From: Bombyx mori
Lineage: Eukaryota > Arthropoda > Insecta > Lepidoptera > Bombycidae
Length of the DNA: 64,000 bases
Direction: 5' to 3'
NCBI RefSeq assembly: GCF_030269925.1
Contig: NC_085128.1
Coordinates: forward strand, 2,792,501 to 2,856,500
In this document: positions 8,794 to 23,700 of the stretch, piece after piece
Position numbering within the stretch: the stretch's first letter is position 1
Layout of the letters: every line of letters begins with the position of its first letter
Position numbers and translations under genes: made by a program
The notes under the pieces: generated by a model
What the model was told of the DNA's origin: nothing
The model's database searches: none
What the model saw: the letters and a program-made list of their open reading frames with translations, nothing else

Positions 8794-11700
8794 GTAAGTC
8801 AGCATTTCCTTAAATTTACCTTATTTATCATCATATCTTTTACTTTAATATTCACAGGTTTAGTCATATAAGAATTTTGACCTAGCTTTATTTTTTGGAT
8901 ACTAACTGACCCGGCAGACTTCGTAGTGCCTCAATCGATAAATAAAAGACCTAAACTTTTGTATAAAATAAACTTAAAATAAACAAAAGTAATCCGTTCG
9001 ACGGGGGACACATCAAAGGAAAAACAATATTGTTATTTTCATTTAATTCCAAGCATTTTCATATTTATCTACCTTTTAAACTTTCTCTGAACTTCCACAA
9101 ATAATTCAAGACCAAAATAAGCCAAATCGGTCCAGCCGTTCTCGAGTTTTAGCGAGACTAACGAACAGCAATTCATTTTTATATATTATTATATAGATTA
9201 ACAATATTTAGAAACAATCACCGATATACTAAAAACAACAAAAAAATAAGCATCCATCTAAAACTAAATCGTGATCGTATTGATAACGACTACAAAAAGT
9301 AAATGTGGCTAATCTACTCGATAGATGTACCTCCCAATTACGTATTTAAATTGTTCGTAATATGTCCATAAGGCAAAAAAAAAACAATTTCAGATCCACG
9401 TACATCTAAAGGTAAGGTTGTGGCAATGACAGTTCCTAGGTTTTTCTGAGCTGTACAGCGCACACTGCGATACCATATGCAGCGAGGTGGATCGGAATCC
9501 TTATTTGGACACGTCGAATGAAATCAACTTGTTATTCGTGAACTCGGCGACACATTGACAAATGAGTTTGCCAATTAGTTGGAGAAATTCTTTTTTTTTA
9601 TTTTTTTATTGCTTAGATGGATGCATGGACGAGCTCACAGCCAACCTGGTGTTAAATAGTTACTGGAACCCATAGATATCTACAACGTAAATGCGCCACC
9701 CACCCTGAAATATAAATTCTAAGGTCTCAGTATTGTTACAACGGCTGCCCCACCCTTCAAACCGAAACGCATTAATGCTTCACGGCAGAAATAGGCAGGG
9801 CGGTGATACCTCCCTGTGTGGACTCAAGATGTCCTACCGCCAGTAATGCTTCACGGCAGAAATAGGCAGGGCGGTGATACCTCCCTGTGTGGACTCAAGA
9901 TGTCCTACCGCCAGTAATTACGCAAAACATAGTTTCGCGGGCTTGATCTTTATTACACGATATTATTCCTTCACCATGGAAGTCAATCGTGAACATTTGA
10001 TGAGTACGTATTTCATTAGAAAAATTGGTACCCGCCTGCGGGATTCGAACACCGTTGCATCGCTAGATACGAATGCACCGGACGTCTTATCCTTTAGGCC
10101 ACGACGACTTCAAACTTGTGACTTAACTTGTGTCTGGCATATCGATAATAGCATTAATAGATATAGTTCTCATTTTTTCATTCTTTTTCTAATCAATTTA
10201 CTAGTTCATTTATTCAAACTACAATTTCCTTAGTTCAGAATTCCTATTTAATTTCTACCTACTTCGGTTTTCGTAGCCACGGCCAAATAGATCGTTGCCT
10301 ACTACTAAAACTAGCATTTAATTGATTTTCATGCATTCAAATTAAGCTCATAAATTAAATTTTAACATGGAATACAAGAGGTTTTAATACTGTCACTACG
10401 TTCGCGGTCATAGTACCCGATTGTTTAAAATAAAAACCAAAACGAGATATTAATAGACGAATAGACCACAATTTCACATTATTATAATACGAATGTAAAC
10501 AAAACTATTGTATAAAACTCGTCATTTTTAGCACGTTGGTGTTGAAAATCAATTTGTTACGTCACTCATTCTTGTCAGTCGTGTGTCACGTGCTTTAAAA
10601 AGTGGTCCAAACAAGCGCTGATAGAGGTTGATAGGCATGTAACTAATCCCTGTAATATAATAATTAGTATCCAAAGGTTTGTGTATCACTAAAAGCTACT
10701 TAGGATATTTACGGACTTTTAAAATCAAAATGTACTTTTATGCCCAGTGAGTTTCCCGCCGGATCTTCTCAGTGGGTCGCGTTTCCGATCTGGTGGTAGA
10801 TTCCGCGAAGCACTACTCTTGCTAGGGTCAGTGTTAGCAACAACTCCGGTTTGAGCCCCGAGAGCTCACCTACACGCTAGGGTAACGCTGATATAGCCTC
10901 TCAAGCTAATCAGCATAGGTAGAAAAAAAAGTACTTTTAATTAATTATGACAAATCCGATTTAAAGCAAGTTGTTATATGTCTTATTTAATTTCAAGGAC
11001 GCCCATGACATTCATAATTCCTCATCAAAAATCCACTATTAATAAATACCCTAAAAAGACTTGCAGATTTCGGGTCTCAATCAGTATCTACCTTACAGCA
11101 AAACAACAATTAATTTTTTTAACACCGTTAAAAAAATTAATCCTTACTAGTGCGGATAACGGTATGTGCCGACACTGTCTTTATAAAATTACTTTATCGA
11201 GGAACTCAGTTCGATTAATGACCTTTTCAAATAATGTGCCAAAAAAAAATCATTAATCATGAATTATTTTTTTGTGGATATGGTTTTCGCTTGCAGAAGT
11301 CATTGATTCACAGTGGCTCATATTAAAGTTCTTTTGTTTCTTGCGCTTTATAGCTATTGTTCCAAAGTTACTTTTTATTATACTGGTGGTAGGACCTCTT
11401 GAGAGTCCGTACGGGTAGGTACCACCACCCCGCCTATTTCCGCCGTGAAGCAGTAATGCGTTTCGGTTCGAAGGGTGTTGTAGCCGTTGTAACTATACTG
11501 AGACCTTAGAACTTGTATCTCTAGGTGGGTGGCGCATTTACGTTGTAGATGTCTATGGGCTCCAGTAACCACTTAACACCAGGTGGGCTGTGAGCTCGTC
11601 CATCCATCTAAGCAATAAAAAAAAAAAAAAAATTACGACATCTCCAGTTCAAGATAAATCTCGAATAGATTTTGAGGTCGAAATCCGATTCGCATGATCA

Positions 11701-14700
11701 CTTTGCGGCATAAATAGGCAAGTTAGTGGTATCTATCGGTGCTAGCTAACAATATCAGTAGAAATTCGCTTAAGGTAATTTAACATCATTCAAAGGCAGG
11801 GTGTTTTACATAATTTAGTATTACCTGATACAGAACTGCAGAGAACACAAATTCTTCGTCGATAGCAAAAAAAAAACATCATTTTGCAATAACATTTCGT
11901 GTTTAGATTACAATCTGTCTATTCTTTGTAATTCTATTCTGATTTCTGTTAGACAAAAAGCTACCCTACATCTAGATACTCATGGTTGCTACTAAAAACG
12001 ACATAATTTATTATGCACATACACCCTTAACACAACACACGACCTGAAACACCAAACTGGCCAAGACTAATAATTCACATAAGAAATCATTGGTTTTATA
12101 AAACTACATATCGACACTTGAAAGGCAAACGTGACTAAGCGACAATAACTACTTTGTACATAAATGATAGGCAATAACCATATTCGATGCGCAAAAAATA
12201 TATATTTCTAGGTCTATTAAAATCATTTCAATCCTACAGCTACTAGCTAGATTCTACTACAGCTAGTTTCGTTAAAATAAATTTTGTTTTCAGGTATTTC
12301 AACTTTAAATTAGTCTAGTGTAAAGTTCACGCATTGTCGCTTAGTCACGTTTGCCTTTCAAGTGTCGATATGTAAATACTTGTAATTATTATGTTTGTTA
12401 TTAATCTAAAAGCCATTTTAACTTACGTAATCGATAAAACACGTTCTTCCAGAATTTAATTTGTTTGTATATTTAAATATTACTCATTTAAAATTAATAT
12501 TAGTCCATTAATAATATGGTCGCACCTTTATTCGAGTTGAGTATCTGTAGTTTTGACAATAAGTAAATTGGGTTGAATCATCGGGCGTGGGTCGTGTCGC
12601 GGATCCGATCTATTTTTTGTAACATCTAAACTATTATCCTATTTTCATTAATCAACAATAAGTACATTAATAATGTAAGAAAAAAACTTTCTATTCACCG
12701 ATACATGTTCTACTAGTATGAACGGTAAGAGAATTAATTACGGCGAAAATTATTTGTAACAAAAAAAAGAGAGAGAGATAATACACTTTATTGCACACCA
12801 AAACACAATTTACATCCAAATAACAGTCAAAAAGCAGATACATTTGTACAATAGGCGGTCTTATCGCTAAAAGCGATCTATTCCAGACAAAAAGTTTAAT
12901 TTACAGAAATTATGGAAAATATAAAAATATAGCAGGTATGTTGCGGTGTATAGACAATACATTATTATAGAAAATATATACATACAGTAAACAGATATAT
13001 AATATACCGTTTACATCTAATATGAAAAACTATTATATATTCATCAATTTTCTTTTCAATAGATATAAACAAGTCTAACTAGTTATTAACAATTTTAGCT
13101 TTGAGAAAAAATAAATAATAATACATTAGTCATCATAAAATGTTTGATCCAATATAAACGTGACAAAGAAACAATAAAAATCACATAACACATGCTAATA
13201 CAAATCCATATCACACTTACTTATTAATAATTATAATAATATAAAGTGATGATAAAACGTGTTTTACAAAAGTAACTCGTAAGGTGTGGAGTCTAAGAGC
13301 TATTTTTGTTAGTAAACCACAGATTTCACTCATAATGTTGCCTTAAATTATGTAAGATTAGTACTTGGAACTTGGACACTTACTTGAGAATGTAAATAGC
13401 TAATTATTTGTCTAACACATCAAAGAATGCTTCAACTTTATGCGCCGGTAAGAAACCAAAAATCCATAGTGAATATCGGATATATTATTAGCATCGACAA
13501 CATATATATGATATTTGTTAAATGTTTATTTGTGTTGGGTTTCAGTCCTCTCTTTCGTAATAACCATTAAAAACCTTCTTATAAAGGCCCATCTCGAAAA
13601 AAATTGTTTGATTTCAACACACAGTTGCTTTCCGTTCTATACACCTTTCCTATTCCTATTCCTTTCCACTATTATTTCCTATTCCACACTATTTCCTGTC
13701 AATTTCATAGTACCTATTAGAGATTTCATAGAACACTGGCGGGTGCGTTGATGAAATCAAGCGGCGTATGGCTGTTTCGAGGTCAGCCATGGACAGACTG
13801 AAGAAAATATGGGGGAATCGAAATATCACTAAAGCCACTAAAATCAGACTTGTAAGAGCGCTGGTCTTCCCCATTTTTCTTTATGCTGCTGAGACCTGTT
13901 CATTGAGAGAAAGTGAGAAAAAGAGGATAGATGCTCTCGAAATGTGGTGCTGGAGAAGAATGCTGCAAATATCGTGGACAGAGTTCAGAACGAATCAGTC
14001 AATTCTACAGGAACTCGGCATCAAGCAGCGACTATCCTCCATCGTTCAGGGTCGCATTCTCACTTTCTTCGGACATATGTCGCGGCGAGGTGACGACTCA
14101 GTTGAGCGCCTTGTGGTGCAGGGCATGATAGAGGGTACAAGACCGCGCGGCAGATCACCGTTACGATGGACCGACCAAATAAAGGCAGCTCTAAACGGTC
14201 CCGTTAACGAGTGCACAAGAAGGGCCGCGGTACGCGAGGAATGGCGACGTCTGGTGAAGCGCACCACCAACCGAAGTGATGACCACGACCACTCTGCCAA
14301 GAGTGCATACGACTGAGAAGAATTAGAGATTTGACGAATTTATAAATGCATATATCATCAATGATTAATCTATATCTATACTAGTATATAAATCTACAGT
14401 GGTTTTTACGGATGTTCCGTTATAACTACTAAACCATTCATCCGATTGACTTGAAACTTGGTATCCATGTAGAAAATACATGTGCTTAATGGATATGCTA
14501 ATATTTATATGAGTGTTGGACTCCCTACACCAGTTGCGGGGTCGTTAATGATGAGAATCTTTGTGGGGGTGAGAAATAATAATGTTAATTTTAAATGGCA
14601 AGCGAAGCGGACGGGTACAACTAATTTAAAATAAAGTTAGAAAACCTTTAACACACAGATACACAATTTAATGCAAAACATACTGTTTTGCTACTAATAA

Positions 14701-17700
14701 AATTTACTTGGAACTTTTAAACCGAAAACACGTGCGGTACGCTAAAGATAAGTAAGCAATTAAAGTTTCTACGGAATCGAATAAACGTTCCTTAAACAGA
14801 ACAGAGTTTAATTGTTCAGAATCAATTCAACTACGGTTCTGGACTTTAATTAAAATTTCTGAAAATCTGTTTGTCGATTAGAAATCCTTGCCCGAATGTT
14901 AAAAAACTACTATATAGTATTATGTACATGTACAACAAGTATTCTAGGTTAGTAATTTGCAATATACATCGGCGCTGATGGCATTTAAGTAGGTACATTG
15001 TTCGTTATACAAAACAAGCCAATTAAAATGCACCAAATAGTACTTTTAAAGTTTAACTATCTAACCTTGCTGACTACCGTCTGTCTTTTGATCAAAAAAT
15101 ATTACTAGTTTTTTACCTTTGAGTATGATATTGAGGTCTGGCAGTTCACAAGTGGATGTTGGTATTATGTAATGTAGTATACTATAAACCACATCAAGAA
15201 CTGTATTAGTTCAATGAAACCTTTTTAATTGTTACACATCCTCTTATAGTTTCGAATTGAAAATGTTTTCTATGATTTTTGATGAATATATTGTGATTTT
15301 TATTTCACAACCCAATGCTACTTAAACTTTAAAACCTCAGGTATTGGAAAGGCTTGGAAAGTTCCAATTTTTAAAAAACCATGACCCGCTCTGTCCTTTT
15401 CCCTACTACGATCAAAACCTACCTTATGAAAAAAATTATAAATGAGACAGTATTTCTTTCTGTTTACCACTAAAGCAAATGAGCCATGGTTCGCCATTAT
15501 TTTTGCGAGGTATTAGAACAGTATTTTAGAATCACAAATTCAGTTGAAACTGCAATTTTGATATTTCGACCCGGTCTCTGTCTTAAGATGGTGTAGTTTT
15601 TCTTTAAAATACACCGTAAAAATACAGAAATATAAAAGATATTCTAGAAAACGAAATTGCAAGTACGTTCTTCTTACATCCTTAATTTTCCAATACGCTT
15701 TAATGCACAAAAGCCCAACAATAAAACGACCAATCCGAACGTGGGTTCCCGTTCTTAAGACGCAATGTAATACGTATAACTACTTATTTTACAGTACATA
15801 ATATATACGTCATATCACTGCATCACCAATCATACCGACAAAAAGCATTATATAGTATTTATTTGCCGATGCATATTTTTAAATAAATATTTTAGCGCAA
15901 AACGCATACGTGATGTTAACTTAACACGTGTCATGTTGATTTTATTTATAATAATTTATCTTTCAAAGATGTGAGTAAGTATTTGTCTGCGCTTACGTCA
16001 ATGTCGCTTTTGAGGACTGACCGAAGGGACATGATTTTTATATTGAATGTATCGATAATGACACGATATCTGAATAGAGTAACACAATGTCTTTTTTTCC
16101 TACCTATTCGCTGACAGCCTAAGCGGCAATTCTAACTTCTCTAGGACGGGTAGGTGAGCTCACAGGCTCAACTTGATAGAAATTGCTTACACTAACCCTA
16201 GCAAGAGTAGTGATTCGCAGAATCTACCACCGAAATCATGACCCACTGAGAAGATCCGGCGCGAAGCTAACAATATATCACGTTGATAATATCTTCATAG
16301 ATTTTCTTAGATTCAATAAATGAACTGATTAGTTTATCAATGGGAGATTGTGTAGATGAATCATCATCATACGGATAGGTGAATTATATTTATTATAATA
16401 ATACTAGTTACATAATATGATTTTCATTTGCACAAAAGCATTTTTCAGCATTAAAATTTCTTCCCACATAACTGAGCATTTTTGGGGTGTAGCTACCTAA
16501 CGATAGGCATATATTTAGCCGCACATATCCAAGAACAGAGGCAAGTCTCAGTTCGACAAAAAAAAAAGAATGAAGAAACCTACATTAACGAACGCAATAA
16601 ATAAAACCTCACTCCCATATTGTCCAATCGGCTAGAATCCAGACTAATGACTTCCTCATTGTCGCATCAATCTTCGGAATCCTAAATCCTTATCGTGTAT
16701 ACCGACAATAATTAAGTTACAATACGTCCTACGTACAAGTTTTTAAGCGGATCAGATTGTTTTTTTTTTTTTGTTGTTTTTTTTAGTGTTGAGTCATTTG
16801 ATCATTGATTTATTGGAAAAAAACTTCCGTTCGAATATCAAGTTGGGACTACGGTACGTTATTGTCGCTTAAAAAACATTTGATATCATGTGTGTCCACT
16901 ATTTCTAGTAATATAATATTTTGCTGTATATGCATTCTGGTTACAAAAAACTTAAATTCCAAAACACATAATTTTTTACTTTTTTATTATAAATTTAACT
17001 ATGTGTGTCTTTTTATTCGGTATATAAAGTAAAGGGATCCAGTCTCATGAGTAATTGAATTTCTTTTCGTAATTAAAAAAAAATACATAAAAACGAACAT
17101 TTAGATTTCCCACAAATAATATATTTACTATCTACAAAATTTTACTAGGAAAAATCACACTACTTTTTGTATGTATTGTGCTCTTTCCAATTATAGGAAA
17201 AGCCTGTGTCTAGAATAATATGTATATGCTAAAGTAAATAAAGTAAGTGTAAAAATATACAACATAGACTCAAATTATAAAAATATACAACATAGACTCA
17301 AATTAAATTCGAATCCAAAGCCTCCAAATTAATCAGAAACATTAAACAAACAACGGAAGATTTAATGCGACTGTAACTAATTCGATTTGACATAAAAACA
17401 AACGACAGCTTCTCTGCACAAAACGATCTGCTATCACTAACTAAAACCTCACAAACGAGCCATGCAGATTCAAATCAACGAAACCTTAACAGCCCACACT
17501 CCCTCAGAGTCTCAAGCGGCGTTCAGTTTTCGTACCGCGCGCAGCGAAGCCATACGCGACAACAGTGCTGTCTTTAAAAAAAAAAAACCAAAATGTCAGC
17601 GGACGTCTTGAGTGAAGATTTGAAGTCCCGCCTTCATTTGACAATGAAGACAGTCGGACAAGATAGGATAAGGCGAGCGCGGGAAAACAATGAAGACGTT

Positions 17701-20700
17701 GCGATATTATCTATGTTTCTTCCCAACGCGACCGCGGAGAGGGAGAACAAGAAGTTTTGCTGTGCGTTACGGGAGAGATGTTTGTTAGGAGATCCAAGGA
17801 AAACTGTTGCAGGTTGCTAAATGTTTTTTTTTTTTTTTTCTTAAATTAATTTAGCTGCTATACAGATAACATTCATTGTCTGTCAAAATTTGACGGTTAA
17901 ATTAAACTACCATTAAATATAACACTCAAACTAGCTGAATTAATATGTCGAAGGAGTTCTCATATGTTCCTTTAAATGCATCATGATTTTATTAAAAAAA
18001 AAATGGAAATTCATCTCAAGGTATACAAACAAAGTATAATCGATGGTGTACAAAGCCTATTTTCCAAGCAACTACGATATAATAGTTAGTATTAAATATA
18101 TCGATTTAATTTAAAAATAATTATTATTCATTCCACCTTAAATCTGTGCTTAAAATGGTAAAAATGTATTATAAACACGAAAATTTACTTTGAGTTATTT
18201 TATTTACAATATTTGCCGCTAAAATGTCTACTCATTTTTTATCATTGCATTTTTGTACGAAACATAAATTCTCAATCAGAATTTATTCCGATTTAAGTCG
18301 CGATGCGCCGTTTTAACTATTACATCATTTGCAAAACATTCGGCTACAACTTTTTAAAACTTGATTATACATTACGTGCAATACAAGATTTAACTATATG
18401 ATAAGAAAACTAGTCGTTTCGAACTTTGAATAGCCACTCTTTATGTGGCTTCTTACATTAGAAGTACAAACTGCTCTGAATTAAAAAAAAATCAATTAAG
18501 TATAATGAATAATTCAAAAATATAATAATTTTTGGAAACGCTCATCAATATGTCGTTTAAAAATCTTCAACTGACTCTTAAAGAGTAAACTCCACAATGA
18601 ATAAAACTATGTATTATTTTAGCGCCTTCAACAAATATACTAAATACTACTAATGCTTATGGTCAGTTGCGATGTTTTTTCTTATTATTTATATCTTCTT
18701 CTTATTTTAAGTTTTTTAGCATTGTACAAAGATGTTTACTACCGTTTGTCTGCCGGCTTGAGTTAAAAAAGGTGTAATATTTTGTACATTTCTTGATTAA
18801 ATTAATGAAGATTCAATTAGTCGGGCTTAATGCGGAGGCCGACTGGTACAATTAGCAAAGCAAACGTGTACACAGATGGTTCTTAAGCTAATATTATTAT
18901 GGAGACATTGCTTCATTATTGACAATCTGATCGACACGTCTTCTTATGAAATTAACATCTCAACGTTAAGTTTTTTACAAAATTATTATTTACAAATGCA
19001 AATTTTATTTATTTCCAATTCACAAAAAAAAACAATTGCCTTCGAAGGAACATACGCCGACATATTACCTATTATTACCTGATGATAGCACCGTCGCTTA
19101 TGGACAACAGCATAGTTATATTACAGTATGCATAATTGGATTTTCAATTATTACCATTATGAAGTATAATGTCAATTCAAATTTCGTATCACCCCTTAGG
19201 GTCGGATAAGCCATGATATAATCTATACTGATATATAAATCTAAAGTGGTTTTTACAGATGTTCCGTTATAATTACTGAACCATGCATCCGAGCGAGTAC
19301 GGCTAGTCAAACTATAAAAGGTCATTAAACAAAATAAAATAAAAAATACAATCACGGTTAAAATGTGTCACAGTAATCACATATTTTAAATAAATCGAAT
19401 GTGGCAATGTGGAATCGAAGTAACAAGTATCGCTCGAAGATCGCTCCGAGGTTATAACCTTATAATTATAAAGAGCTTTTAAAATTTTAAAGTGTTAATT
19501 TTTAAATTACGTGCTCGAAGACTTACAACATATCTAGAAGTGAAAGGCTATTTGGTTTAAGCGACATTTTTTAAACTTTACAGTAGAACCATTTAAAGTT
19601 TAAAATTTGAATAAAAAACATAAAACAAAAAACTTCCTCAGTTATTTGAACTTTAAACTTAAAGTTCAATTAAAAATATCGAGCTGTTAATACTACTTAA
19701 TACCAAATATGACGAATCTTTTATTATTAGGCATATTAAGCGAAATGTCTCTTTCACCCCTCGATATAGTAAAATGTACGTCACTAAAAACACCAAATGT
19801 TAAGCAATTTGTTTTTTGTTAGTCCCATGTACGGATATTTGAATTTTACCATCAATACCGCCATGAGCTATGGAGTACAAATCAAAAATAGTTTTAATTT
19901 CATAACGATGTTGAAATGGTACGTCCTTACATCTGCCCATAGTATAAACAGTTTTGTTTTGTATAAGTTTAAACACTTACTCGAATTTTGAAATACCATT
20001 TATAGAGCAAGGAGTTTTTATTCATAAAACTGTATTGGGAATTGGGGAAGGTGGAAACTGTCGCGATGCCTCTACGAATCAGTTTTGAGAATTTAGCAGC
20101 ATTAGCTACATTTTGAAGCCCAAATAAAAAGAATTGTCACACAATCATCTTATTTCAGCCAGTTATTATATCAAATAACTCGGAAATATTCTCGTTTCCC
20201 GCATAAATCTGCAATATCCGCTTGCGAAATAATTTTATTTCCGGGACGTAGTGTTGTTCTCATTCAGTGTTGTACTAGCTACTAACACTTTCTGCGACGT
20301 TTGATACATTGTCAGTAGTGGGGAAAAACGTTTTATTATTTTTATAACTTGCATAATTCTCGTTTATTCAAAAAATCGATTAAAAATGAAAGATGTGGTG
20401 TCGTGGGACTCCAGGTAGGAACGAAGTTCCTTCGGCTAATGTAGAATCGACACAATTTGCAAATAGAGAGAGAAGGGATGAGAGAACGAAAAGAAAGAGG
20501 GAGAAAGAGAAAGGTATTATACACTACTCGCTTGTGTATGCGACTGTCGCGCCTGCGCACGTCTAATATAACGGTTTTATTCCACGCACTTTTTTCCACG
20601 GATTTTTTCTTACGGTTTTACTATCACATTTTTTTCAGTTCGGTCGCGCAGCAAAATCCCTATCCCCTCCAAGCCTGCCGTAAGGAACTTCGTTCCAAAA

Positions 20701-23700
20701 ATAGAGATAGACCATACATTTGATTAGGCATTGATACTCTATTACAATAATACTTTATTGATCTCTATGGTACAGCTTTTAACCCATAGATACAACCCAC
20801 TGAGTTGCTCGCGGGATCTTCTCAGTGGGTCGCGTTTCCGATCCGGTGGTAGATTCTGCGAAGCACTACCGGCTTGAGCCCCATGAGCTCACCTAAACGT
20901 CAATGAGAATCTGAAATAGCCTCTCAAGATAGTATAGATAGCATAGGTAGGGAAAATAAAGGTATAGTTTACTTTTTTACTAGTTTGTAATATTTTATCC
21001 ACAAGTAATATTCGTAATCATTAGCGCATAATTTTCAACCGCAACCGAGGCAAAACCGAGCCGCTTCCATTACTCCGCGAGTATTTTACTAATTATTACC
21101 CTGCGTATATTCTATCTATGACATAGATATCGCAGAGAGCCTGGAACATAATGGCACCTTTGTTCTTGTCATTTAGATTGACAGTTCCAGACTTATATTA
21201 CATTAATGTTTTATATAAATCATGAATCAATAACAATCATCATAATATCATAGTATCATCGTAATATATCCAATCGTAGTGACCTTAGCATACAACCATT
21301 TACGTTAGGGCTGTCACATACTTAGAATCTTTAAACTATTAACAAAAAAATAGCTATGTAACACTTTTATTGGTAAATTAGAGTAAAACAAATCATTGTG
21401 GTTCTTTTTCTCCATCTGATAGGTCTTTAATATTCCACAATTGAAAACAATCTCGCATTTTTCTGTAACGCACGTAAATTCTCAAATACACTAACAAATT
21501 AATGGCGGTAGAGTCTTGTGAGCCCATCACTACCCCGCCTATTTTTGCCGCGAAGCAGTAATGCGTTACGGTTTGAAGGGTGGGGCAGCCGTTGTTCTAT
21601 AGAATCGAACCATAGGGTTCATGTCTCAAGGTGGGTGGCGGCATTTACTTTGTTAAAGTCTATGGGCTCCGGTAACCACTTAACGCCAGGTTCAGTGTTC
21701 ACCATGGTCGTGAGCTAGTTCATCTGTCTATGTTTTCATTTTTTGTTTTCATTTTTCATTATTATTATTATTATTTTGTAATTGTATTTTTTTACTTGTT
21801 TTTTCGTTTACTGCAAATATTGTTACTTATTTAAAAAAAGAAGAAAATATTTGAGAAAAAAACAAAAAAAAAGCCCGCTGAGTTTGTTTCGCCGGTTCTT
21901 CTCAGGACTGGGGCTTTGTTTGGAACTGGTGGTAGAGTTAACATTGTTATTTATATTTTGACATTCAACAAGTGTCTTATACTGAAATCTAAGTTGAAAT
22001 AAATGCTTTTGAATTTGAATTTGAATAAGGAATAAAACAAATACGCGCCAACTTTTTCATCTCGACGTATCACAGACTTTACTTTCGTAGCTGCTTTTCT
22101 CTATTGCGTGAAAGGCTAGTACTATACCATAAACCACAACATGTTATATTCTGTAAACAGATCCGATACATCACGACCGAGGCCAATCGAATTCAATGAA
22201 AATTATAATTATAAATACTGATGACATTTTGCATTTAATGATATATTTAATTGACCAATAAATAAATAAACCTCGAAAATTATTTAAGTAGTTATCCCGC
22301 CTTAATTAGCCCACTTTTTCTGACCTCTGCACAAAGACAATGCCATAGTTCATGGCTTGTCAATTATAACAGTTACGTCATTCTCAAAATACATTCTGTC
22401 AGACAGAAATGCAATGGAAGATATTGACGGCCGATTTATAAGAATGATCTAGTTGAATACAAAATAATGTTTAGTGAGCTTTTCAATTTGTTTGTTGATT
22501 TACATAAAACAATTCTAATATAGAAATCATTGTGGCGGTAATATTTTTAAATTAGTATTAGTAAAAAAATATTTTTAAATAATGTGAAAACTAATCAAAG
22601 TAACGTCGCCTTATTATATAGGAAACTTTATTGTATAGGAAATCAAACTAACAAGTAAGGGGCATTGCTGTATAAGGTGTAGTAGGGAACAGCTGGCGTT
22701 GCTAACCTCGGCTGCGTTCGCCACGATTTGACCCTGATCACGACGACCAAATCAATCTGCGCTCTGATTGACAGTTGATACATTTTTTTTAATAAATTTT
22801 ACTGGCTTGGAAACAAAGTCTTTTAAGCCAAATCAGTATTTCTGTTTCTTCATCACTACATTTCACGTTATCTAGAACAGTTGATACATTGAATACTCGT
22901 CCACAGATTAACTATACACATAGACGCACCCCACAGCTTGTATCAACAAAAACTAGGTAATATACGCGATGACGTAACGATCAATTTAAAATCACTAGCT
23001 ACTTATTGAAATGATTCATTAAGTGGACTAATGCTTTTTTTATGACCGTGTTACAATTAAATTAGCTCTAATGAAGAATGCTATTCGGATCTCATTTTTA
23101 GATGACAACGTGTTTGTTTCAACCAACTCAATGGGGTTTTCAATATGATTCTAACAGTACAGTCGGGCCTTAAATGCAATTGAGACACATTAATGTCTCA
23201 AAGTAGCGGTTTTCATGATGGGTCACATCTCAGTTGTTGTTGGGTTAAATACAGAAAGAATTGCAATAGGAAATAGAATTGTAATAGCAACACGAACCAC
23301 GACACGACAAATCTCCAAAAAAAATTTGGCATTTGAATAAAAAAATCGAATCTTATTCTTATCTAGTATTATCTTCAATACTGGTGGCAGGCCCTCTTGT
23401 GAGTCCGCGCAGGTAGATACCACCACCCTGCCTATTTCTACCGTGAAGCAGTAGTGCGTTTCTGTTGGAAGAGTGGGGCAACCGTCGTAACTATACTTGA
23501 GACCTTAGAACTCATATCTCAAGGTAGGTGGCGCATTTACGTTGTAGATGTCTATGGGCTTCAGTAACCACTTAACACCAGGTGGGCTGTGAGCTCGTCC
23601 ACCCATCTAAACAATAAACTTGATGTATATATAGTTAGTATAGTAATTTGTTTACTACTTATAATAAACTCGGATTGAAAAATAACATCCTTATGAAACA

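Noticed and set aside
8548..8805. Antisense frame over the LIM exon
   Set aside because: It is the shadow of a GC-rich coding exon on the other strand, with Arg/Ser-rich composition.
20342..20723. Frames of 85 and 88 codons on both strands
   Set aside because: They span the MITE with palindromic ends; purine-rich low-complexity codons.
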